DNA from: JBCBKZ01 sp039026975
GTDB taxonomy: Bacteria; Bacteroidota; Bacteroidia; J057
NCBI GenBank assembly: GCA_039026975.1
Contig: JBCCLI010000162.1
Span: 1-13,495, forward strand
Direction: 5' to 3'
DNA: 13,495 nucleotides
Positions 1-6,068 of this stretch are shown in pieces. A program made the position numbers and the translations under genes. The stretch's first letter is position 1. Every line of letters begins with the position of its first letter. The notes under the pieces were generated by a model. It was not told the origin of the DNA. It made no database searches and was given only the letters and a program-made list of their open reading frames with translations.

Positions 1-359
1 CTTCCCACAGGCGCTTCCTCATCAGAGGCTTCAATGTCTGACATATACCCAAACATTTCTAGCACCCACAGCCTCCCCTTCTCATCAAACTCTATTTCTA
101 CTGGTGCCTGAATGAGGGGTTCAGCTGCTACCAGGTCAGCGGTAAATCCTGGGGGAAGTTGGAATGTAGAAATACTCTTTTCTGAGGCAAGTGGCTCTGC
201 TGAAGGAATATCTAAAGAAGTGGGTAGTGATGTTTGGAATTCATCATTTTCCCTATCCCCAAGGTAAACTTTCTTTTCTCCGCAGCCTGCCAAAAGAAGA
301 GACAGTGCGGCTATCAAGCTCTTAGCCAAGTATGAATATGTAGGATTCTTTATTAACAC
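1..359 (-). CDS. PVC-type haem-binding / membrane-bound dehydrogenase family lipoprotein, N-terminal part
   Basis: The gene is cut by the left edge; about 119 codons are visible. From the GTG at 359 the protein starts with a hydrophobic stretch ending in a lipobox (LLLAGC, Cys near residue 26), so it should be a lipoprotein. A low-complexity linker follows, then FQLPPGFTADLVAAEPLIQ and EFDEKGRLWVLEMFGYMSDIE. These match the start of the sorbosone-dehydrogenase-like beta-propeller in the PVC-type CxxCH (membrane-bound dehydrogenase) family; full-length members usually carry a C-terminal cytochrome c site that lies outside this window. No ATG is available: an in-frame TAA lies at 378-380, so GTG 357-359 or an internal TTG must be the start. 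A TATTTTG element (minus strand, 407-413) is a weak candidate -7 box. The family assignment is good; the substrate is unknown. Confidence 0.8.
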   Translation of the reverse strand, partial: MLIKNPTYSYLAKSLIAALSLLLAGCGEKKVYLGDRENDEFQTSLPTSLDIPSAEPLASEKSISTFQLPPGFTADLVAAEPLIQAPVEIEFDEKGRLWVLEMFGYMSDIEASDEEAPVG

Positions 360-556
360 TGTGCGAGTTACCCGTAGTTAGCCTGTTGAACAGCTGCCTA
401 TTTCTTCAAAATATTAGTATTACCTTATATGTACCTAGAGTAGGGTTCATTTGTTTTCTACTTTAAGGGATTTACCATTTTCAGATAGCTTTAAATTAAC
501 TTATTTCCTTAAGCGAAGCCTAACATCTATTTCAACTACTCTTATTAGCATTTACT

Positions 557-2155
557 ATGAAGTTAGCAGGACTACTATTTATGAGCGTGATGACCATGTC
601 TGTCTACAGTCATTCTCAGGAAGCTGTCAAAGTGATGAGCTTTAACATCCGCTACAATACTCCTAATGACGGCTTAAATGCCTGGCCTCACAGAAAGGAG
701 ATGGTCCGCAGTATGATCAGCTTTTACGAGGCCGATCTAGTAGGTGTGCAAGAGGCCCTATATGAGCAGCTTACTGACCTGACCTACCTCCTCCCCCAGT
801 ACGACTACCTAGGGGTAGGAAGAGACGATGGGAAAAAAGCAGGGGAATTTGCAGCCATCATATACAGAAAAAGTAGGCTTTCCGTACTAAGATCAGGCAA
901 CTTTTGGCTTTCTGAAACCCCTGAAATACCCTCTCTCGGCTGGGATGCTAATATTAAAAGGATAGCTAGCTGGGCTGTATTTAAGGATAAGTTCAGTGGA
1001 GAGGCTTTTTTCTATGTTAACACACACTATGACCATGAGGGGGTAAACGCTCGCTTAAACAGCTCTCACTTATTAAAACAGAAAGTACACGAACTGAATG
1101 AAGATAAACTTCCTGTCATTCTCACAGGAGACTTCAATATGCTCCCTTCTTCTACTCCCTATAGAGTCCTTACTTCTGATCAAGACCCCCAAAGTTTCAA
1201 GGATGCCAGAGTAATGAGCCTAGCTCCTCCCCATGGCCCATTCAGCACCTGGAGTGGATTCTCTTTTCCAGGAATAGGAGAACGTAGGATAGACTATATT
1301 TTTACCCAAGGGGAGGCAGCTGTACTGAACTATGCTACTCTTTCTGATTCATGGAGTGGGAAGTTCCCTTCTGACCACCTCCCAGTTCTAGCTAGTGTGC
1401 TCTTTCAGCCTATTACTCCTATTCCAGGACATGCCCATAATGACTATGAACATGCCAGGCCTTTATGGGAGGCCAGAGAGAATGGTTTTAGTAGCATAGA
1501 GGCAGATATCCACTTAATAGATGGCCAATTATACGTATACCACAATAAGCCCAGAAAGCCAGATCCTTCCAGAACGTTAGAGAATTTATATCTAAATCCG
1601 CTGGAAAAGCTCCTCAGTTTCCCTCCAAATTCTTTTTATCCTGCCCACAAATCACCTCTAATTCTTATGCTGGATGTAAAGACTGAAGCCAAAAGTACCT
1701 ATCTAAGGGTAAAAGAATTGTTAAAACCTTATGCGTACTTATTGTGGTATAAAAAGGACGGTCTCCTGCACCTGGGACCTATCAGAATAATTTTATCTGG
1801 AAACATAGATAAGGTACTTATTACTCAGGATGAGCAGCCGTGGGTAGGGGTTGACGGCAGACCTGAGGACCTAGGCCAGGGGTGGAGTGCTGACCTTATG
1901 CCCGTTGTCAGTCAACATTTTGTGAAAGCCCTTTCATGGAATGGCAAGGGGGCACCCCCTGTTACAGCCGTTCAAAAACTACAGGAACTGGTAGCTGATA
2001 CCCATGCAGAAGGAAAGCAACTTCGCCTATGGGCCAGCCCTGAAAGGCACGAAGTTTGGAAACTGTTATTGGAGAATAAAGTCGACTTTATTAACACGGA
2101 TTTACTACCTGAATTCAAGGAATATTGGGAGAAATTTCTATCCGAAAGGATGTAA
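557..2155 (+). CDS. Secreted EEP-family phosphodiesterase fused to an AIM6-like GDPD/PI-PLC-fold domain
   Basis: The protein has 532 residues. A signal peptide covers about residues 1-20, so it is exported. Residues ~24-283 form an endonuclease/exonuclease/phosphatase domain with all usual motifs: SFNIRY (N30), GVQEA (E66), NTHYDH (H157, D159), GDFN (D192, N194), IDYIF (D246) and SDH (D273, H274). It should be an active metal-dependent phosphodiesterase or phosphatase. Residues ~286-530 start with PGHAHNDYEHARPL and continue with IEADI (E315, D317), a His at 329, MLDVK (373-375) and a terminal FINTDLLP. These are hallmarks of the AIM6-like branch of the GDPD/PI-PLC TIM-barrel superfamily. Both halves hydrolyse phosphodiesters in their families, so a periplasmic or secreted phospholipid/phosphodiester scavenging enzyme is a reasonable inference. 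The start is the first Met of a clear signal peptide. The gene stands alone, divergent from the lipoprotein at the left edge. Confidence 0.9.
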   Translation: MKLAGLLFMSVMTMSVYSHSQEAVKVMSFNIRYNTPNDGLNAWPHRKEMVRSMISFYEADLVGVQEALYEQLTDLTYLLPQYDYLGVGRDDGKKAGEFAAIIYRKSRLSVLRSGNFWLSETPEIPSLGWDANIKRIASWAVFKDKFSGEAFFYVNTHYDHEGVNARLNSSHLLKQKVHELNEDKLPVILTGDFNMLPSSTPYRVLTSDQDPQSFKDARVMSLAPPHGPFSTWSGFSFPGIGERRIDYIFTQGEAAVLNYATLSDSWSGKFPSDHLPVLASVLFQPITPIPGHAHNDYEHARPLWEARENGFSSIEADIHLIDGQLYVYHNKPRKPDPSRTLENLYLNPLEKLLSFPPNSFYPAHKSPLILMLDVKTEAKSTYLRVKELLKPYAYLLWYKKDGLLHLGPIRIILSGNIDKVLITQDEQPWVGVDGRPEDLGQGWSADLMPVVSQHFVKALSWNGKGAPPVTAVQKLQELVADTHAEGKQLRLWASPERHEVWKLLLENKVDFINTDLLPEFKEYWEKFLSERM

Positions 2156-2269
2156 TGTTTCCTTCAAAAAATTCTTTTAGCCAGGGAGAAAATCCGAACA
2201 AAAATCCCTAACATTCTGAAGTAATTAAAAATGTGTGATTTCTTCTAACTGGCAAAATGTCGTTTTCTT

Positions 2270-2602
2270 ATGAGAATTTTTGAGTTGGAAACTGTGTTCC
2301 CTCAAGGTAAGTACAAGGGAAAAACGCTAGAAAATACCTTTGATGAAGATCCGACTTTCATTGAAGATTGCTTGCTCAATGATAAAACTTTTCTCCTGGC
2401 TGAGCGTGCCCTGCGAGAAATGAAGAAACTCAACCCTGAATTTGCTTTCTCTATGGACGCCCTGGAAAGCAATGATGTGAAATGGACACGCTATGACCTT
2501 CAGCGGGACAATGTATTTTTAGAAACTCCCTTAGCTGAAGACATAGAAGAAGACATAGATTTTGATAACTTGGATGCCTTTGAGGACTTTGATGTATTTT
2601 AG
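2270..2602 (+). CDS. Small acidic protein with ExoX-C-like motif
   Basis: This 110-residue protein has no signal peptide or membrane segment, so it is probably cytoplasmic. Residues ~8-45 (FPQGKYKGKTLENTF, then DPTFIEDCLLND) resemble the short domain at the C-terminus of exonuclease X-like proteins, a GKYKGKT element followed by a DPxYI/L-type helix; many Bacteroidota encode it as a stand-alone small protein. The last 25 residues are very acidic (EDIEEDIDFDNLDAFEDFDVF region), unlike the basic tail expected of a DNA-binding protein. It lies 41 nt before the DUF2797 gene and probably opens a three-gene transcription unit ending with the deacetylase. I do not assign a function. Codon use is like that of its neighbours. 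Confidence 0.75.
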   Translation: MRIFELETVFPQGKYKGKTLENTFDEDPTFIEDCLLNDKTFLLAERALREMKKLNPEFAFSMDALESNDVKWTRYDLQRDNVFLETPLAEDIEEDIDFDNLDAFEDFDVF

Positions 2603-2643
2603 CTATTGGCTTAGTCCCTGTTATCTATTAATGTTTTTTCTCT

Positions 2644-3444
2644 ATGCCCACACAGGTAGGTGTCCTAAAAAAAATGTCTACGAAGGAAGACTCTCCCATC
2701 CAGTATATACTGAAGCTGGGGGACTCTTCCATTATTATGAATGAGCTCGTAGGTACATCAGTAAAGCTACACCACACAGGAAAGATAAATTGTAGGATTT
2801 GTGGAAGGAAGCTCAAAAAAACATACGGCGAGGGCTTTTGCTATGATCACTTCATGAAAGCACCGGAAAATTCTCCCTGTATTATTAGACCTGAATTATG
2901 TGAGGGGCACATGGGGATAGGTAGAGATGTAGCATGGGAAGAGAAATACCACAATAAGCCACACATTGTTTACTTAGCAGTATCAAGCGGCATTAAGGTG
3001 GGCGTTACTCGCCAAGATCAGATCCCTACCAGATGGATAGACCAAGGCGCTTGGAAAGCCATTATCCTGGCAGAGGTACCTTACAGAAAATTAGCTGGTG
3101 AAATAGAAGTCAGTCTTAAAACCCACATATCAGATAAAACCAATTGGCAGAGGATGCTAAAAAATGAGCTGGCAGCCGACCTGGATCTCGTGGCCAAGAA
3201 AAAAGAATTAAGCTCCTTAGTCCCAGAAGGCTTCCAAAGCTACCTCAGTGAGAATGATCAAATCTGGGAACTTTCCTATCCTGTCAACCAGTACCCTCAG
3301 AAAGTAAAAAGCATTAATCTGCTCAAACAAGCAGATGCTGAGGCAGTTCTCATGGGAATAAAAGGTCAATACCTGATTTTTGATAACCAGCAGGTCATCA
3401 ATATCAGGAAACACACAGGCTTTGAAGTGGAACTTAGCTGGTAG
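2644..3444 (+). CDS. DUF2797 domain-containing protein
   Basis: The 266-residue protein covers the full DUF2797 family length. Residues ~50-90 hold a putative zinc-binding cluster (CRICGR, GFCYDHF, ENSPCIIRPELCEGH). The family core follows: VYLAVSSGIKVGVTR (about 110-124), QIPTRWIDQGAW and SDKTNWQRMLKN, the most conserved blocks of the family. No biochemical role is established for this family that I can state. The VYLA...KVGVTR block recalls a GIY-YIG-type fold, but I do not claim nuclease activity. The start at 2644 is preferred over the internal Met at 2674 because the VGVLKKM...SPIQYILKLGD segment between them belongs to the conserved N-terminus. It is 18 nt upstream of the deacetylase gene and 41 nt after the small acidic gene, which suggests co-transcription. 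Confidence 0.9.
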   Translation: MPTQVGVLKKMSTKEDSPIQYILKLGDSSIIMNELVGTSVKLHHTGKINCRICGRKLKKTYGEGFCYDHFMKAPENSPCIIRPELCEGHMGIGRDVAWEEKYHNKPHIVYLAVSSGIKVGVTRQDQIPTRWIDQGAWKAIILAEVPYRKLAGEIEVSLKTHISDKTNWQRMLKNELAADLDLVAKKKELSSLVPEGFQSYLSENDQIWELSYPVNQYPQKVKSINLLKQADAEAVLMGIKGQYLIFDNQQVINIRKHTGFEVELSW

Positions 3445-3462
3445 GGATATCCCTTCTTTCTA

Positions 3463-4365
3463 ATGATCAAAATTTTTCATTCAGACAAATTTGTTCCTGA
3501 GCTACCTGAAGGGCATAAGTTTCCTATTCAGAAATATCAGCTCATTAGAGAACAGCTCCTGTATGAAGGCAGCGTACAAGCAGACCAATTAGTGGAGAGC
3601 CATGAAATCTCAGAAGAGGACATTCTCTTGGTTCATGAAGCCGACTACTGGAATAGGATGAAAACGCTCAGCTTAAGTCCCCGAGAAGTTAGGAGAATGG
3701 GCTTCCCCCAATCTCATCAGTTAGTGGAACGGTCCCGGAGAAGCTGTCAAGGGACCTTATCTGCTGCCCTATGGGCCAAAGATCACGGGCTAGGGATGAA
3801 CATAGCTGGAGGCACTCACCATGCCTATCCAGATCATGGAGAAGGTTTTTGTTTACTAAATGATATAGCCATCAGCATTCGGCATCTCCAAAGGCATACT
3901 TACATTCAGAGAATACTCATCATAGACTTGGATGTACATCAGGGAAACGGGAACGCACATATCTTTCAGGATGATGTGGATGTCTTTACTTTCAGTATGC
4001 ATGGAAAAGATAATTATCCCTTGAGAAAGGAACAGTCTGATCTGGATATAAACTTACCTACAGGCACCTCAGATAGTGCCTATCTGGACATTCTCACGAA
4101 TTCTCTACAAGATGTCTTAGCCTCCTTTCAACCAGCGTTTATTTTCTTTCAGGCTGGGGTAGATGTCCTGGAGACTGATAAGCTAGGAAAGTTATCCCTC
4201 ACCCTGGAAGGGCTTAAAAGAAGAGATCTCTTGGTGCTACATCTTTGTAAAAGGCAGGCTATCCCATTATGCGTATGCATAGGCGGAGGATATTCTGCTC
4301 GCTTGGCAGATACGGTAGCAGGTCATAGCCAGACATTCAGGTTAGCCATGGACATCTACAGCTAA
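3463..4365 (+). CDS. Histone deacetylase family protein (zinc amidohydrolase, class I/IV type)
   Basis: This 300-residue protein belongs to the arginase/deacetylase superfamily, in the bacterial group related to HDAC11 and AcuC. Catalytic elements are intact: GGTHHAYP with the His pair 119-120, GEGFCLLND (127-134), the zinc-binding IDLDVHQGNG (D157, H159), GVDVLETDKLG (D234 as third zinc ligand) and GGGYS with the transition-state Tyr277. It should therefore be an active zinc-dependent deacylase in the cytoplasm. Natural substrates for bacterial members vary (acetyl-lysine, acetylpolyamines or other amides) and cannot be read from sequence. The short 18-nt gap to DUF2797 points to co-transcription. 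No signal peptide is seen. Confidence 0.92.
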   Translation: MIKIFHSDKFVPELPEGHKFPIQKYQLIREQLLYEGSVQADQLVESHEISEEDILLVHEADYWNRMKTLSLSPREVRRMGFPQSHQLVERSRRSCQGTLSAALWAKDHGLGMNIAGGTHHAYPDHGEGFCLLNDIAISIRHLQRHTYIQRILIIDLDVHQGNGNAHIFQDDVDVFTFSMHGKDNYPLRKEQSDLDINLPTGTSDSAYLDILTNSLQDVLASFQPAFIFFQAGVDVLETDKLGKLSLTLEGLKRRDLLVLHLCKRQAIPLCVCIGGGYSARLADTVAGHSQTFRLAMDIYS

Positions 4366-4449
4366 GGGGGGATACCTACTCATCACGGCCAATTGAAAAT
4401 CCTCTGCCTTTATTTATAAATATTTCGAAATTTTAGATATATTTAAATT

Positions 4450-4475
4450 GGTTTAGGGCATAAAATCCTAAAACC
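4450..4475 (+). other. Short hairpin downstream of the deacetylase gene
   Basis: GGTTTAGG and CCTAAAACC pair with one bulged base around a 9-nt loop. The hairpin lies 85 nt after the deacetylase stop and is not followed by a T tract. It may be an mRNA 3' structure, but could be chance in this AT-rich gap. Confidence 0.3.
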
Positions 4476-4501
4476 CGTATCTTCCCTTTCGAGTACCCTA
4501 C

Positions 4502-4521
4502 GTGAGCTTCGTTCACTTTTT
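4502..4521 (+). terminator. Possible factor-independent terminator or attenuator
   Basis: GTGAGC and GTTCAC form a 6-bp stem (one G-T wobble) around a 3-nt loop and are followed directly by TTTTT. The shape is that of a small intrinsic terminator for the plus strand. It lies 137 nt after the deacetylase stop and only 17 nt before the ATG of the next gene. It could end the 2270-4365 unit, or act as an attenuator in the leader of the 4539 gene. The stem is short, so confidence is modest. Confidence 0.4.
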
Positions 4522-4538
4522 CAACCAACATCCACACC

Positions 4539-4916
4539 ATGAACCGATACACCCAATATGGTCATACCCTATTGTTGATTCTGCTTTCTGCAGGCGTAGT
4601 CTATTTGATTTTTTTCAAAAAGAATAAAAACCTGGACAAAGCGCTGGAAAGAATAGATGAAGCCTCTGCAAGAATAGAGGTAGTTCAAGATAGCTTAACC
4701 ATATCTACTAATAAGGTCAGGAATGTCCTCAGCGAGATGGAAACCACGAAAAGTTCCATTGATAGCCTTAGCAGCCTGAGAGCCAATCTCATATCTGATG
4801 TGAAAGCTGCTCTAAGAGAAAATAGGAGGGAAAGGAGAAAAATGGAAAAGGATCTGCTCAAGCTGGAAGAAGAACTCAATATGCTTCGTGCCTTTGCCCA
4901 AAAATATCAACCCTAA
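4539..4916 (+). CDS. Membrane-anchored coiled-coil protein of unknown function
   Basis: I do not recognise a family. The 125-residue protein has a single hydrophobic segment at about residues 9-26 (TLLLILLSAGVVYLIFF) followed at once by KKNKN, then a long charged helix (about 30-120) rich in Leu/Ile heptads with Lys/Arg/Glu, a probable coiled coil. By the positive-inside rule the basic cluster after the segment suggests that the coiled coil faces the cytoplasm, though the opposite orientation cannot be excluded. It is followed after 9 nt by the 4926 gene, which also has a coiled-coil stretch and a membrane segment, so the two are very likely co-expressed and may interact. Confidence 0.75.
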   Translation: MNRYTQYGHTLLLILLSAGVVYLIFFKKNKNLDKALERIDEASARIEVVQDSLTISTNKVRNVLSEMETTKSSIDSLSSLRANLISDVKAALRENRRERRKMEKDLLKLEEELNMLRAFAQKYQP

Positions 4917-4925
4917 GTACTCGCC

Positions 4926-5495
4926 ATGAAAATATATATCACACTCATCCTCCTTTACATTCTATCTAGTCAGGTGGTTTTTACGCAGGTCAGCAGATCC
5001 TCTGATACAGAAGGCACTCCTCCTGTAATGGTGTTTGACACCCTGGGTCAGCAGTTCATTATTACTCCTCCCAGGCTTTTGCAGAAAGGAGAAACCCTTA
5101 CCATTGATAGCGATGACATGTACTTGATCAATAAGGATAGATATAAATTTTACAAAAGTTTACATCTATTTATTCGGGATAAAGCTAACCCATTGATTTT
5201 GAGAGATTATATAGGCAAGTATGAGGACGCTCTTAAGATCAACAGTGAAACCTTGGACTCTTTAGTAGTCTTACATACGCACACGGATAGTTTACTAAAT
5301 GATGCTTATCAGTTTTCTAAGGAAAACCTAACTGCTGTTCAGAAAAGTCAGGAAGCCATTCAGGGAGAATTGACCCAGGTGAATGCTGACCTGGAGGCAA
5401 CCAAAAAGTACATCAATAAATCTAAGTTCTGGACTAAGTTCACCATTTTCGGAGCAGCTTTAGGTGGGTTTCTAATAGGGGCATTTGTGAACTAG
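4926..5495 (+). CDS. Exported protein with coiled coil and C-terminal membrane segment, unknown function
   Basis: The 189-residue protein starts with a typical signal peptide (about 1-20, cleavage near FTQ). Residues ~25-75 form a small domain (PPVMVFDTLGQQFIITPPRLL region). A helical, coiled-coil-like stretch (about 100-167) follows, then a Gly-rich hydrophobic segment at 170-188 (FTIFGAALGGFLIGAF) that ends the protein. The mature chain is therefore probably extracytoplasmic and anchored at its C-terminus. No known domain is recognised. It forms a two-gene unit with the preceding small membrane protein. The layout of two small membrane/coiled-coil proteins loosely recalls phage spanin pairs or envelope-spanning adaptors, but there is no lysis gene nearby and I do not propose that role. 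Confidence 0.75.
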   Translation: MKIYITLILLYILSSQVVFTQVSRSSDTEGTPPVMVFDTLGQQFIITPPRLLQKGETLTIDSDDMYLINKDRYKFYKSLHLFIRDKANPLILRDYIGKYEDALKINSETLDSLVVLHTHTDSLLNDAYQFSKENLTAVQKSQEAIQGELTQVNADLEATKKYINKSKFWTKFTIFGAALGGFLIGAFVN

Positions 5496-5503
5496 GGAAG
5501 TAG

Positions 5504-5674
5504 ACGTACTTAATGGTGCTACATTTTTCTTGCTATAAGCCATTTCCCTGTATCAAAGATTGTCGGTTCAGATCATGATCTGAACCTAACAGCTCATCCT
5601 AAGACAAGGATAATTAAATACTTCATTTCATGGATAATAACCAGAAAATTATAGTACTACCACGTACTTAATGG
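5504..5674. repeat. 13-bp direct repeat pair flanking a 145-bp gene-free segment
   Basis: ACGTACTTAATGG occurs at 5504-5516 and again at 5662-5674, exact over 13 bp. The 145-bp segment between them contains the 22-bp palindrome at 5565-5586 and no open reading frame of note. Ends just inside the repeats are weakly similar in inverted orientation (GGTgcTAC against GGTagTAC). This could be a small mobile-element remnant with duplicated target, or a regulatory repeat. Confidence 0.45.
5565..5586. repeat. Perfect 22-bp palindrome
   Basis: The arms GGTTCAGATCA and TGATCTGAACC are exact reverse complements with no spacer. As RNA it would fold as a 9-bp stem with a CATG loop. No T tract follows. 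It lies 70 nt after the stop of the 4926 gene, in a convergent gap. A smaller ATCCT/AGGAT hairpin follows at 5596-5611. It may be a bidirectional 3' structure or a protein-binding site. Confidence 0.7.
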
Positions 5675-5778
5675 GAGTTCTATCTGCGTAAGAGATTGAA
5701 TCAGGGATATTGGGTCAAAAGAAGATATGATGCATGTAGAGATAAAATTCTCTTATAATAATGTTTAAGTAGGCATGA

Positions 5779-6033
5779 TTAGGAAATCCCTCCGGGATGC
5801 CGATTTAGCTTTAATCTAGCTACTTCCCATTGTTGACTCAGCCAAGAATGAGGATTCAATGAGACGGCACCTGATGATACAAAATGAGAGGATATACCTG
5901 AATACCCTAAGAACTGCCTCACTAAGGTAGTCTTCCCTACCTGCCAAGGCCCGTATATCACCTGAATAGACTTCCTTTTCTCACCCAAAAGGCGTCTTTT
6001 CAGTCTGTCAATATGATGTCTTTGAAATCGAAT
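5779..6033 (-). pseudogene. Truncated AAA_14-type (DUF4143-linked) ATPase remnant
   Basis: Read from an in-frame stop at 6034-6036, about 84 codons remain: an N-terminal helix (RFQRHHIDRLKRRLLGEKRK), then IQVIYGPWQVGKTTLVRQFL with a Walker A (P-loop), and further on SWLSQQWEVARLKL. These match the first ~80 residues of the Bacteroidota ATP-binding proteins that usually run to about 380-400 residues with a Walker B (LxxDEIQ) and a C-terminal DUF4143 domain. Everything past ARLKL is missing; the frame ends in RHPGGIS and a stop. The usual Arg of GPRQVGKT is Trp here, and no ATG start is seen (TTG at 5986-5988 only). It is a decayed 5' fragment, probably from deletion, lying 35 nt past the end of the TonB receptor gene. 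Confidence 0.8.
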
Positions 6034-6068
6034 TTACAAAAACTGGTGCAAGAGAACTCTCCTGTCCC

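Noticed and set aside
407..413. TATTTTG on the minus strand as a -7 promoter for the left-edge lipoprotein
   Set aside because: It departs from the Bacteroidota TAnnTTTG spacing and no TTG/TTTG -33 box lies at the right distance, so it is not listed as a feature.
451..645. Open frame of 64 codons overlapping the EEP gene start
   Set aside because: It lies in another frame over the signal peptide region of a well-supported gene and shows no domain or signal.
2628..2816. Minus-strand open frame opposite the DUF2797 N-terminus
   Set aside because: It is opposite a clear DUF2797 coding region and has no recognisable features; it is a shadow frame.
4539..5495. Phage spanin-type lysis pair
   Set aside because: No holin, endolysin or other phage gene is nearby, and the basic cluster after the first membrane segment argues against a periplasmic coiled coil.
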